From Agrostemma githago (Eukaryota > Streptophyta > Magnoliopsida > Caryophyllales > Caryophyllaceae), in assembly GCA_958450325.1 (NCBI GenBank), contig OY288256.1:15470557-15534556 (forward strand): a stretch of 64,000 nucleotides of DNA, read 5' to 3'. Positions 35,633-45,950 of the stretch are shown one piece after another. The position numbers and the translations under genes were made by a program. The notes under the pieces were generated by a model, which worked only from the letters and a program-made list of their open reading frames with translations, was not told the DNA's origin and did not search any database. Position 1 is the stretch's first letter. Every line of letters starts with the position of its first letter.

Positions 35633-38600
35633 CTACATCAAATTATGTAGCCATCGTTCATCTCGAGCACTAATTGGGTATTTGATCTTACACATAATTC
35701 TACTTCTAACATCCTTATTAATCATATGGGCGGTACAATCAGGTTGCTGAACAGCTCCCTCAATTCTGCAAATATTCCGCTGCCTCCAAATGTGATAGAT
35801 CGTCGCATTAATTGTAGCACTAAGTATGTTGCACTGAAGTTTAGTACCTCTCTTCTTAGTAGCCCAATCCAAACCCCCATGACTAGGAATTCGTTTTTTC
35901 ACCCACTTACTTAGGATGTCTATAACTCTTGAGCTCCAGCAACACCCAAAAAAGAGGTGTTCAAAGGTTTCAGCCTGTGAGTCACAAAAGAAACAAAGGT
36001 CTGAGTCAGAGACCCCAATCCTCAAAAGTTTCACTCTAGTACTTAAAGCCCCTTTGAACACTAGCCAAGAAATGAAGCTGTGTCTCGGGAAACTCCAAGT
36101 ATTCCAGACGAGCCTCCCCCAAGCAACCTTCGGGTGATGAGCCCGTAAAGCCTCATAGGCAAGCGAAATAGAGTACTGCTCCGCGGACCCATGCCAACGC
36201 CCATCAACATATAAGTTCTTAATCTTTTCTTTTGCCTGACATATCTTCCTCCATGCCCACGTGACATCAGCAGGAGGCTGATAGTCTCGCCAAACAGAGC
36301 CCCTCAGATAAATGCTACTAACCCACCGAACCCAAAGACGATCGGTTGGTCAAACACCCAAGAGGCCAATTTGGCAACAGCAGTCTCATTCCACAGGTAG
36401 AGGTCTCGCAACCCCAATCCCCCTTCCCCTTTAGGCCGACAGATGTTATCCCAACTCACTAAAGCTCTTTTCGTGCCCTCCACACCACCATCCCACAAAA
36501 AGTTGCGGCATAAGGAAACAATTCGAGCCATAACAAATTTCGGAATTATATAAACCATGGCCCAGTAATTGTGCAGCTAAGAAAGCACAGACTGAACCAA
36601 AGTCAACCTGCCTGCATATGACAATTTACGGGCTCCAATACTAGAGATCCTCGAAACAATCCGAGCTAACAGTATCTCACAGTCCGTCTTACCCAAATGA
36701 GTGCTCTGAATCGGCAGTCCTAGATATCTGAAAGGCAAAGAACCTTCCACACATCCTGAAAACTGCAAGATAGCCTCCTTTCTGTCCTCGTCAACTCCAG
36801 CAAAGTAAGCACGCATGAGATTTACCCACACTGATACTCAACCCCGAGGCCCTGCTAAAAGTAGCAAAGGCCTTCCAAAGCAGCTTCATAGACTCAGTCT
36901 CCCCCTTACAAAAAAGGAGTAAATCATCCGCAAACAGTAAGTGACTCAGCTTCAAATGCCCACATTTAGGATGATATTTAAAATTTCTCTCCATCATTCC
37001 AAAAGTCATAATACGAGAGAAATATTCCATGCAAATCGTGAAAAGTAGAGGAGACATCGGATCCCCTTGCCTCAAACCTCTCTTACCACGAAAAAAACCA
37101 AAACTATCCCCATTAGCACAAATAGTGTAGGAGACCGACTGAACACACTCCATAATCAAGGCTCTGAAGTGATCAGGGAAATCTAGCGCATGCAACATCT
37201 GATCCACAAATTTCCATTCCACACTATCATAAGCTTTATGAATATCCACTTTAAACAAGCACCTGGGTGAAACACGACCCCTCCCATATAAACGGACCAA
37301 GTCCTGACAGATTAGAACATTTTCCACTATACTCCTCCCTTCGATAAATCCCCCTTGGACAGGAGAAATTATCTGAGACAACACCCGTGCTAATCTCGTG
37401 CAAATGATTTTGGCAATACATTTGTACAAGACATTGCAGCAAGCAATCGGCCTAAATTCTTTCACAGACTGGGGCCTATTCACCTTAGGAATAAGGACAA
37501 TATTAGTACAGTTCAGCTGTTTAAGAAGCTTACCCGAAACAAAGAAGTCCTGAATGGCTCGAACTATATCATCTCCCACAATCTCCCACGAATCGATAAA
37601 GAACTGACTCGTGTAGCCATCCGGTCCAGGCGCCTTGTCTCGGGGGATAGAAAACAACGCACGCTTGACCTCATCCTCAGAAATACTAGCTGACAAGAAA
37701 GTTTTGAGCTCCTCCATACAAATCTTGCCCCGCCTCACTAACCCAACATTGACCGGTTCCGTGTCTCGGGATTCACCCAGAAGCTTTGTGTAATACCTGA
37801 GAAACGCGTCTTCAACAGCCATTTTATTGTCACAGTAACAGCCCGCTTCATCCGTGATACCCACAACAGCATTTCGAGCACGACGAGCTCTCAAAATACC
37901 ATGGAAGTAGGCCGAATTCACGTCCCCGTCACGAACCCAACGTTGTTTTGCTTTCTGGGACCAGAACTCTGCACGAGCAGCCTGAAGGCCGCGCACCTGC
38001 TCATTCAGCGAGGCTTCAGCCTGCAAAATTGAATCTGACCTGTCCGTTCTAATGGCAATTTGCAGTTGTTCCAATTTTAACTCCGCTTGCTCACACCGAT
38101 TCTCAATGTCCGAGAAACACTCGGAGTTCAAAAATTTTAACGGCCTTTTCAATTCTCGAAGTTTGGTCACGACTTGGAACATCAATGTTCCCCTAATCGG
38201 GACATCCCAAGAATCCTTCACACACTTGCTAAAACCGGAAGCCCGACTCCACATGTTCATGTATTTGAAATTACGATTCTTTCTTACCGGTGGCAATTCA
38301 AGTTGAACTACACACGGGCAATGGTCGAAAGAACCTTCCGGCAAAAAATTTACGAAACCATTAGGAAAAAGTGTCATCATGTCCTCATTCACCAAACAAC
38401 GATCAATGCGACTAAATACTCTAGTCTCCGCCACCTTATGCTTGTTATTCCAAGTAAACCAAGACCCACTCGCTTTAAGGTCACACACATCACAGTTCGC
38501 TAGACAGTCCCGGAATTGGGCCATAGCCTCTTCCGTAGAAGGACCCCCGAGCCGTTCACTAGCATCAATCACACAGTTGAAATCCCCCAGGATCATCCAC

Positions 38601-39007
38601 GGACCACCAAAGGCATAAGTCTCCAGTCTTCTCCAAAGATCCAGTCTGTCAACAGCTGAGTTAAAAGCATACACAAAGGTAAGCTGATATTCCTTCCCAG
38701 AGCTCAAAGAAACTCTGACATGAATACTCTGATTGCTATAGCCCAAAATCGTCAAGTTGAGCTTCTCATGTTTCCACAATAACCAAACTCGACCCCCATC
38801 ATAACAATGATTATTCGTGGTTATGCTCCATTCATTGAAAACATTCCCTTGAACTTTCGCATAAGCTTTATTCTTTATTTTAGTTTCTAGTAATCCAAAA
38901 ACATCTACTTGTTGCTTCCTAATAAAGTCACAAATAGTGCGCTGCTTATTTATGTTACACATGCCGCGCACATTCCAAAACCGGATATTATGTGTCACCA
39001 TGGACAA
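35633..39007 (-). pseudogene. LINE ORF2: endonuclease and reverse transcriptase, frameshifted
   Basis: ORF2 nicks target DNA and primes reverse transcription there. The ATG at 39007 overlaps the ORF1 end by 20 bases. Residues 1-230 form an exonuclease-endonuclease-phosphatase domain (LLETKIK with the metal-binding glutamate; ILGDFNCV; SRIDRCLV). Residues about 480-738 form RT (KVDIHKAYDSVEW; GLRQGDPMSPLLF; the catalytic HLLFADDLLLF). The open frame of 738 codons breaks at about 36791-36831. It continues in pieces 36831-36577 (LPFRYLGLPIQ, SYAGRLTLVQSVL), 36558-36304, 36267-36061 and 36061-35633, the last with the C-terminal zinc-binding region (CFFCDSQAETFEHLFFGC). At least four frame breaks make it inactive. 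Confidence 0.88.
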
Positions 39008-40196
39008 CCAACTCTAGACCAACCCCTTCCTTTTCCTCACCCAATCCCTTGCTCGGCGAGCCTTTAACCATGTCTGCAAAAGAAATACCCGGGTTCACGA
39101 TCGGATCCCTCCTCGACGAAATGCGGAGAAAATCAGCCTGGGTATGCTGCTTCGCAGTTATCAAAGATGGAGCAGCCTTTGAGACTGGAGCAGCAGACTT
39201 CACAGGCTGAATACGGGCAGCCTCATCAACCCTCTTCTTCTTGGCCTCCAATCTCTCCTTCCTCAATTCCTCCTTCCTACACTCATTCATTTCGTGGCCA
39301 TAGCCTTTACATTTGGAACACCAAACAGGTTTCCATTCATATTTAACCAGGACGTCAACTACATAGCCATGTTCATCCAGGAAACGAACCGAATTCTTAA
39401 ATTTTTGTCCTAATTTGACCAGGACCAACGTCCTCGCATACCCTAATCTAGTACGCTCCTCCGTAGCTAGGTCAGACTTAACATAAGACCCAACAAGAGA
39501 AGCGATCCTAGGCAGACACCGTCCCCAGAACTTCAACGAAAGACCGTGCAATTGTACCCACACCGGTACTTCTTGCACATCCTCCTTATCAAGCTTAGCA
39601 TCCGAGGTCCATTCCTTAACAATTAAAGGTTTGTTATCAAACATATAGAATCCATGATTAAGAACTTGTACCTTAGCCTCTTTCTCTTTGAACCTCACGA
39701 TAAAGATCCCATTCGGAAGAAAGGAAATTTTGTCTATTGGATGAGCCTTCCATATACGCTTCACGAACCCTTCCACAACCTCCCATGGCGGATTCGCTCC
39801 CATGATGAAGCAGTATACAGCATTACTCCAATACTCAACTTCATCCTCGACATCATCTTCGGAAAATCGAAGCAATTCTTCCTCTTCTTCCACATCCACC
39901 ACACGTTTTCCGTCTCGCTGTTTCCATCTAATTTCAGAATTAGTCTCTGTTTCAGGTATAGTATTTGTCTCAGGGACAAACGATGAATCCTCGTCATCAT
40001 CTGAATCAGAGTCAAGATTTAAACCGGGGATGTCATTGATCTTGTTAGTTTCAGGGGACAAATCAGCCGGTTGCTCAGAATTCGACTTCACCTTCGAACC
40101 TTTCTTCAAAATCGAAACATTATTTCGAAGTAAAACGTCCTTTGCAGCCCTAGAAGGGTTAGGGCCTTTCGAAACTGGTCTCTCCTTCTTCCTCAT
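38988..40196 (-). CDS. LINE ORF1 protein (DUF4283 plus zinc knuckle)
   Basis: A 402-codon intact frame encoding the RNA-binding ORF1 protein that coats LINE RNA. Order: basic N-terminus, acidic serine-rich stretch (about residues 60-115), a DUF4283-type domain (about 130-270, with KISFLPNGIFIVRFK and WVQLHGLSLKFWG), and a CCHC knuckle CSKCKGYGHEMNEC (about 293-306) followed by a K/E-rich region. The length and order are normal for plant L1 elements. The start ATG at 40196 lies about 115 bases inside the LINE 5' end. The frame is open, but ORF2 is broken, so the element would not mobilise itself. Confidence 0.85.
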   Translation of the reverse strand: MRKKERPVSKGPNPSRAAKDVLLRNNVSILKKGSKVKSNSEQPADLSPETNKINDIPGLNLDSDSDDDEDSSFVPETNTIPETETNSEIRWKQRDGKRVVDVEEEEELLRFSEDDVEDEVEYWSNAVYCFIMGANPPWEVVEGFVKRIWKAHPIDKISFLPNGIFIVRFKEKEAKVQVLNHGFYMFDNKPLIVKEWTSDAKLDKEDVQEVPVWVQLHGLSLKFWGRCLPRIASLVGSYVKSDLATEERTRLGYARTLVLVKLGQKFKNSVRFLDEHGYVVDVLVKYEWKPVWCSKCKGYGHEMNECRKEELRKERLEAKKKRVDEAARIQPVKSAAPVSKAAPSLITAKQHTQADFLRISSRRDPIVNPGISFADMVKGSPSKGLGEEKEGVGLELVVHGDT

Positions 40197-40369
40197 AGTG
40201 CCTCGGAACAGGGATGCCGTCGGACGGAGAGGACACCGTCAACAGGCAGGAAACGCCGGTGAAGCCCTGGGATCGCACAGTGTATCGCCAAATCGCCAGA
40301 GCCCTCGAGAGAATATTCTTATTTTTATTATTATTATTTTCCTATTTCTTATTTATAATATATTCATCA

Positions 40370-41050
40370 TCTTGCTATAATTTTTCGATGTGAGATTATA
40401 GTTTGTAGTCTTATTAAGATATTTTCTGAGACTCAATTTTTTTTATTGATATTTAAGAACGAATGATTAGTCTTATTTATAATATAGAATTCCATTATCA
40501 TAATTTTTTTGATGTTGGATAATTTACGATCTTAAGAACTCCTTTTAAAACCCAAAAGAACACATGATTACAGTTGTTTATGATATAAAATCATCATCTT
40601 ATTTTAATTGTTTCGATTTGGGACAATTTTAAGTTTGTAGTCTTATTAAGAGTTCTTTTTTTAAGAATCAAAAGTTTTTTTTGGTCGATATTCAAAAACA
40701 ATCATTTCTCTTATTTATATTATAGAATTCCATAAACTCATCATAATTTTTCAATGTGGGTAGTTGCTTAAGATTATAATCTTAGGAGTTCTTTATGACT
40801 CAAAAGATTTTTGGTGGATATCTTAGCACGAATTGTTACTATTATTTATAATATAGAATTTCATCATCTTATTATAATTTATCGATGTGGGATAACTTTA
40901 CTATTTTTATATGTAATAAATTCATCACTTTTTTGAGCAAATAATATGAAACAAATAATATGAAATTTATACTCAAATGAAAACATTTTCTACCACGAAT
41001 CTAATTATTACATTTTTATAATTTTTTTACGATAATTTTTTGTTAATTGA
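40370..41050. repeat. Degenerate ~130-bp tandem array, right block
   Basis: Continuation of the array beyond the LINE, with the GATGTGG-type core near 40386, 40510, 40617, 40751 and 40886. It reads in the same direction as the left block, supporting one array later split by the LINE. Confidence 0.8.
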
Positions 41051-41146
41051 AATTTAAAGGTTTTAAAATGATAATTATAACACATCACATTAATATGAAA
41101 GATTAAATATATTATTATAATAATAATTAAAAGATTCTCTACTTGA

Positions 41147-41481
41147 TTTTTTTAATAGTAATGGTATTTTCCTAAATTGAATTTCGATGCAACGGACAAA
41201 TCAAATCGCTCGAAAAGTTCCTTCTTTATACATTCATGTCATTTGTGTGTAATAGAATATAAGTGATTATTCACCATAATTCTGTTAATCGGATAGCCTA
41301 TCAATTATACTAATTGAACAACTGCATTTTCTATCCATCTCGATTCATTTTATTTTCGATCGCATCAGAAGCTCTGGGAGTCTATGCTTCTCTTGAATGG
41401 GCAATAGAGGCCGAAATCCTTCACCTCAGTCTCTTTTCAAATTGCCTTTCAACTCCTCCTCCAAATCAATGGAATTGCGGA
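41147..41481. other. Intergenic stretch, nothing recognised
   Basis: AT-rich sequence between the proposed Helitron border and the hAT-like element. I see no open frame or terminal repeat. Confidence 0.5.
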
Positions 41482-42045
41482 TAGGGATGACAATGGGTCC
41501 GGGACCTTGCCCGGACCCACCGGGTCTTACCCTAATGCGTCGGGTATGGGTCCTCTTTTTTTAGATCATGCGGGTACCGGTCGGGTATGGGTCCTTCAAA
41601 CAAATTCTGGGTCTGGGTCCTATAAATTGGACCCGGGTCCGACCTTTGGACCCGTAAAAATTATTAAAAAAAGTAAAAAAAAAAAAAAGTTACATGTTTT
41701 GGGGTTCTCCTCTCTTTCATTTTCATTCGAAGCTATACAGAACTTACGACTAATTGTATTTTTTTCCAAATAGTAATCGTATTCTAATTTTTTTTTTTCC
41801 AAATAGTAATTGTATTCTAAAATTACTACGGTGTATTATGTAATTATGTAGCATTCAACTTTGTTTAAAGTTAGCTCGAAGTCTAGAATGCATAGTCTCA
41901 GGCCATACGACTCGGGCTTGAACTTGAGATTTGAGACCATTGGGCTGATGACCACAAGTTTTAACCATTAGGCAACACCCTTACGGGCTACTACCGACGG
42001 TTTTACTTTGATTTTTAAGTGTCCGGTTAAAAGTCATATCACCTC

Positions 42046-42126
42046 CGTTTTATTCATTTATTTGTCTTTATATTCATTGTGTTTAATATTTTAATCAAAC
42101 AAAAACAAATAAACGAGACGGAGTAT
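42046..42126. mobile_element. Short Stowaway-like MITE remnant
   Basis: Ends ACCTCCGTTTTATTCATTTA and AAATAAACGAGACGGAGTA are imperfect inverted copies of the common plant CTCCGT terminus. About 80 bp, inside the hAT-like element. Confidence 0.4.
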
Positions 42127-42192
42127 ATATTTAAAAAATTGTACATATCGGGTCTAGACCCGTGAAGGACCCGAACCCTACCCGGACTAGAC

Positions 42193-42482
42193 TTGACAAA
42201 ACTGACACGGCTCGAATGACCCGACCCGAAAAATCACTCGGGACACGACCCGACACCTGAACTAAAGACCCAAAGTTGACCCGACTTGACCCGAAACTGA
42301 CCCGGATATTATTTTAGAAAACGAGTCAATATCCCTAAAAAAGTTGAAAATAGCAAACCCGAAACTGACCCGAATCCCAAATAACTCGGTCCGACCCGAA
42401 GTCAACCCGATTTTAATAAGTCGAAAGTGGCCCGACCCGAAGCTGACCCGACCCTGGCCCGTTGACCTGTTTTGCTAGGCTT
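42193..42482. mobile_element. GACCCG-rich MITE (inverted copy of the one at 52443)
   Basis: This is a diverged reverse-complement copy of 52443-52748: both share TTGAAAATAGCAAACCCGAA and the repeated ACCCGA words in the same order, and have TTGACAAAACTG / TTTTGCTAGG-type ends. It lies inside the hAT-like element. Confidence 0.65.
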
Positions 42483-42582
42483 AATGTGGACTTATCGGGT
42501 CCTGGTAAAGGGTCTTAAAATTTTGGACCCTTACGGATCCGGGTCCTGCCGGACCCGATCCGTTGCCAACCCTAACTACGGA

Positions 42583-42798
42583 TCACATTCATGGAATTGC
42601 AAGAATTTTGGAGGACTTGTCTAACAAACTAACATGTTCCCATTTCTTCACTGTTTGTCTTTTAATTTTATACAAAGAAAACTTAATAGTTACGACCATC
42701 GAGTAACGTTACCGACTTATAGTTGATCGTTAGTTGTTTACCAGATGGCAAAAAAACCAAAAAAAAAATCATTTGCACCGGATAATTTGTGTCCTTTA
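42583..42798. other. Spacer between transposons
   Basis: About 215 bp of non-coding sequence. Nothing recognised. Confidence 0.4.
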
Positions 42799-43521
42799 TT
42801 AGGGCTCGTTTGGTTGCCCCTCCACTCCCCGGGAATTGCAAAATCCTATGAAATGCTTTCCAGGGGAGTTGTTTGGTTACCCAAAATTAAAAAAATGGGG
42901 AACTCAAACTCACCTCATCACTTGCAATTCCTGCATGATGTGGGAAGTTGCTCACCGACCCCTCTCGGTGAGTTGCACTTCTCAGATCCCGAATTAATCA
43001 AACGACTTTTTTACCCCTTATGCACTCATCTATTTTTCACTTAACCGCCGAATTACTAATTTCTAGGATGTTTTACTAGAGTTTCGAACTTTCACTATTA
43101 AACGTTTTTATTTTCATGAACAATGATTTTTCTGGAATAACGATTATAACTCAGATTTTAAAAAAAAAAAAAAATTAATGTTCGTTATTTTTTACGCTGA
43201 TAATGTAATTTGGTTACGACTGCATATTATAGTGAAGACAATTTCAGATACTCCGTATTTCTTAAGTTGCTGAAAAAATAAATTCATAAGTTTTTACCCT
43301 TGATAAATAAAGGGCATAATAGTCATTGTAATCAAAATCATGAGAATTAGGCTGAGTCAACCAAACAAGATGTAGGAATTCAATTCTCGGGAAGTGTGAA
43401 TTCCAGGATGTCAACCAAACAAATATTTCAAATTCCCGGGAAGTTGAAGTGGGAAATAACTTCCTGGGAATTGCAACTCCCTCCAGGAAATAAGTTCTCG
43501 CATGAACCAAACGAACCCTTA
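42799..43521. mobile_element. Harbinger/Tourist-like MITE 1, target site TTA
   Basis: The element at 42802-43518 starts GGGCTCGTTTGGTT and ends CCAAACGAACCC, flanked by TTA at 42799-42801 and 43519-43521. TTA target sites and GGG...GTTTGG termini are typical of PIF/Harbinger MITEs. The interior has repeated TTCCCGGGAA-type palindromes. No coding. Confidence 0.75.
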
Positions 43522-43816
43522 GGGGTCGTTTGGTTACTCATTCAATTACCGGGTAGTGCAAGTTCCCAGGAAGTGCATTTTCAGGGAGTTGTTTGGTTGC
43601 CCACTTCCCGGGAATTGCCACTTCCCGGGAATTGCCACTTCCTCCACAATGGGGGAAGTTACTCACCAAGCCCTCCTTGGTGTAGAACTTCCCGCATGAA
43701 GTCATTTCCCATATGGCAACCAAACAATATTTTTTAATTCCCATGAAATACAAATTCACGTGAAATTAAAGTTCCCGGTAACTTCGTCTTCCCATGGTGA
43801 ACCAAACGAGCCCTTA
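43519..43816. mobile_element. Harbinger/Tourist-like MITE 2, target site TTA
   Basis: The element at 43522-43813 starts GGGGTCGTTTGGTTAC and ends AACCAAACGAGCCC, flanked by TTA at 43519-43521 (shared with MITE 1) and 43814-43816. Its interior resembles MITE 1, with TTCCCGGGAATTGCCA words. Confidence 0.75.
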
Positions 43817-43870
43817 GTCTAATTCACTCCTTCCCATCTATTTAATTCTTCACAAATTCTTGGGAGACAC

Positions 43871-43897
43871 GGTCTCTCAATAACTTATTGAGAGACC
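43871..43897. repeat. Perfect 27-nt palindrome
   Basis: GGTCTCTCAATAA, one C, then TTATTGAGAGACC: 13-bp perfect arms with a 1-base centre. A partial copy of the arm recurs near 44119. It lies about 0.5 kb upstream of the RPS19 leader and may be a MITE remnant. Confidence 0.8.
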
Positions 43898-44379
43898 ACT
43901 CTTCGATACCACTCTATATCCTATTCGTAGACTTAAAAGACAATTTTGTTTTGTACCTGTTTTTATAAGGAGTGTACCCTCTTTATATTTGTATACTCTT
44001 TTATGTTAATCGTACCTACTTTTTTTTGAAGTGATGTTAATCGTACCTACTTCTATTAGGTTTGGTACCACTGTAACTTTCATTTGTACTTAATCTCTCA
44101 GTAAAGTTAATAAAAAACGGTCTCTCAAAAAACCTACTCTTAATTCTTTACCTAGTCCACCGTTTTTTTTCACGAAAATGATCCTTACATAAGACTAGAT
44201 ACTCACAAATTTATCGGATCCGATCGATCCAATTTGATTAACCCATTTGCTCGGTCTACACTTCAAGCTAAAAAAATTGAAAAAACCCAGGGAAGCAGGG
44301 ATTAATGGATTACCATTTACCGGTGTTTCACCACCCATCCTCTCCTTCTTTCGTGAGTCGTCTCTCATCTCACTAAAAA
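43898..44379. other. Upstream region of RPS19
   Basis: Non-coding sequence between the MITEs and the RPS19 leader exon. No clear TATA box stands out. A short upstream reading frame begins at an ATG near 44308 and stops before the splice donor. Confidence 0.4.
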
Positions 44380-45950
44380 CTACCCCAAAACCCCACTGAC
44401 TTCTATCATCTCTACAACCGCCGTCCTCCGCGGCCAACTCCCCGTCTCCCGTCCTCCATCCTCCATCGGCAACTCACCGTCTCAGGTAATTATTTATTTA
44501 TAATTGTTACATAAAGTAACTAGACTTTACTAATTTCATTGATTGAATCCGTTCCTGTTTCTGTTTCTATTTTGATTATTGTATTAATTTCGTTAATTGA
44601 ATCGTTTTTAGGTTAATTTTTTTAATTGGCTTGGTTTTTTCTGGATCTGAATTGACGAATACTAGGGTTATCAGAATTACATGTATTTGGGATCCACCGA
44701 CCACCCCTAAAATTCACTCCGACTAACACAAGTGTCCATTTTCCTTCATTGCCATCAGACTCCAGTTTCGTCCCAGTAGCTGTACCCCCGTTGTATCGTA
44801 CGGGTGATTAGACTCATCATCATTGGCACTGATTTTTGTGATGCTTCCAGTTCTTGGTAGGAACATTTTCGAACAAATTTGAATGCGAAATCCCAAAATT
44901 TTATCATGATCCTGCATAATCCTTTTGAGTACTCCCTTTGTATATTTTTAATGATCGTCAACTCCTTTCTGATCCCATCTCAGAATAATGGGTGTCTTTT
45001 TACGTCTACTGATACATCAATAACGTACTCTACTGGTGGACAGATTGAGCAAGATAGTCTAACTCAGGGGTATTATCTTGTAAACTTTTTCCGTGATATC
45101 TAATTGGATAAATGAGCCAAATCAATATGTTTGTATTTAATCGTCTATGGTTGTCATGCTTGAGCAGTTTGCTTGACTTGGTCATGAACTCGTGTTTCAC
45201 ATAGCGTTCTATCAAGAGATTTAAATATTTATTGCTGTGAACATGTCTAATTATACTCAAAAATATATTTTCTGTAGCTCTATATTTTACAGAGTATGTC
45301 TTTGAAATATCTCCTGAAATGTAGCTGTTGCTTTCCTTCTCTAATGTCACTTAATTCGAGTTTTCTCGTATTCAAAGGATATGAAAAATATGTGGAGGTG
45401 TGTGATCTTGACTCTTGAATACTTTTAAATTTTTTGTTGGTGTTAATCATGCAACCTTGGTGATTGACTTTATCTTAGCCGTGGATTATTTCCTTACTTT
45501 GCTCTGTTCAACCATATTTGTTTTTTGTGGGCTAATTTAAAATGCAATAACATCTTAATTTTTCTTATGTGGTTTAGTTAAATCAAATTTTGTTATGATG
45601 CTGGTATCACAGTGAAGATCCTGGCATTATGTCTCGCCGATCTGTGTGGAAGGGCCCTTTTGTTGATGCATTCTTGATGAGACTGAAGGAGAGCAAAGAA
45701 AAGCTTACAAACAAAAAGATATGGTCACGTAGGTCTTCTATTCTCCCAGAATTTGTTGGCAGTGTTGTTCGTATTTACAATGGTAAGAGCTTTGTTGAAC
45801 ATAAGATTACTGAATCAAATGTTGGTCGCAAATTTGGAGAGTTTGCTCCTACAAGGAAAAAAAGGCCACAGAAAGTTGCTGTCGTGGCAAAGAAAAAGGG
45901 TGCTCGCTGACTTTTATTTTTTTATGTTCCTGCCTTAGCATATCATATGG
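44380..45950 (+). other. RPS19: RPS19 transcription unit with a leader intron (predicted)
   Basis: A C-rich leader exon (start uncertain, about 44380) ends at CTCAG/GTAATT, donor at 44486. The intron runs to the acceptor ATCACAG at 45612 (1127 bp, T-rich as plant introns are). The second exon has 16 bases of leader and then the whole coding sequence. The exon structure is inferred from splice motifs and the C-rich to T-rich composition change. No transcript evidence is available here. Confidence 0.5.
45629..45910 (+). CDS. RPS19: Mitochondrial small-subunit ribosomal protein S19, nuclear copy
   Basis: A 93-residue complete S19 (uS19 family), a component of the mitochondrial ribosome small-subunit head. 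Recognised by SRRSVWKGPFVDAFLMR at the N-terminus, KIWSRRSSILPEFVG in the middle and VGRKFGEFAPTRKKR near the end, the signature region of organellar S19. The length equals the organelle-encoded protein. The frame starts at the first ATG 16 bases after a splice acceptor. No N-terminal targeting extension is visible in this exon, and the leader exon has no in-frame ATG that I can find, so targeting may depend on the basic N-terminus of S19 itself. Surrounded by nuclear transposons and an intron-containing leader, it is a gene transferred from the mitochondrion. It differs from the chloroplast type in the SVWKGPFVDAF/KIWSRRS pattern, which favours mitochondrial origin. Confidence 0.85.
   Translation: MSRRSVWKGPFVDAFLMRLKESKEKLTNKKIWSRRSSILPEFVGSVVRIYNGKSFVEHKITESNVGRKFGEFAPTRKKRPQKVAVVAKKKGAR

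Larger units (their letters stand above)
35547..40324 (-). mobile_element. Full-length L1-type LINE with 14-bp target duplication
   Basis: The element occupies 35561-40310 on the minus strand. It ends in a poly(A) tail (T-run on the plus strand, 35562-35578) and begins with a GC-rich 5' leader at about 40200-40310. Flanks 35547-35560 and 40311-40324 match at 12 of 14 positions. It carries ORF1 and an interrupted ORF2 ending in a zinc-binding-RT (zf-RVT) segment. It sits within the degenerate repeat array. Confidence 0.88.
32991..41146 (-). mobile_element. Probable Helitron, split by a LINE
   Basis: Read on the minus strand, the left border shows a GC-rich hairpin (GCCCGTGCATTGCACGAGC, plus strand about 33001-33019) about eight bases before CTAG at 32994-32991, followed by T. 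This is the textbook Helitron 3' end. The 5' end is proposed at 41146, where the minus strand reads A then TCAAGTAGAG, giving the A-T host dinucleotide Helitrons insert between. The body is AT-rich with ~130-bp degenerate repeats; no RepHel coding frame is present, so it is non-autonomous. The 3' end is fairly secure, the 5' end is tentative. Confidence 0.45.
41474..42582. mobile_element. Non-autonomous hAT-like element with 8-bp target duplication
   Basis: The element at 41482-42574 starts TAGGGATGACAATGGG and ends CGTTGCCAACCCTA, imperfect inverted termini of the hAT type. Flanks ATTGCGGA (41474-41481) and ACTACGGA (42575-42582) match at 6 of 8 positions. The interior is rich in GGGTCC/GACCCG words and codes for no transposase. 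It contains a smaller MITE at about 42193-42482. Confidence 0.65.

Noticed and set aside
41131..41150. TCTCTACTT on the plus strand as a Helitron 5' end
   Set aside because: It resembles the TCTCTAC consensus but is in the wrong orientation for the 3' end at 32991 and is not preceded by the needed A. I kept the minus-strand TC at 41146 as a weak alternative.
44195..44437. Minus-strand 80-codon frame
   Set aside because: It lies antisense to the C-rich RPS19 leader exon and has no family features.
45629..45910. RPS19 as a passive mitochondrial DNA insertion
   Set aside because: The frame is complete, the flanks are nuclear repeats and not mitochondrial sequence, and the upstream leader with a plant-like intron supports a working nuclear gene. 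Not formally excluded.
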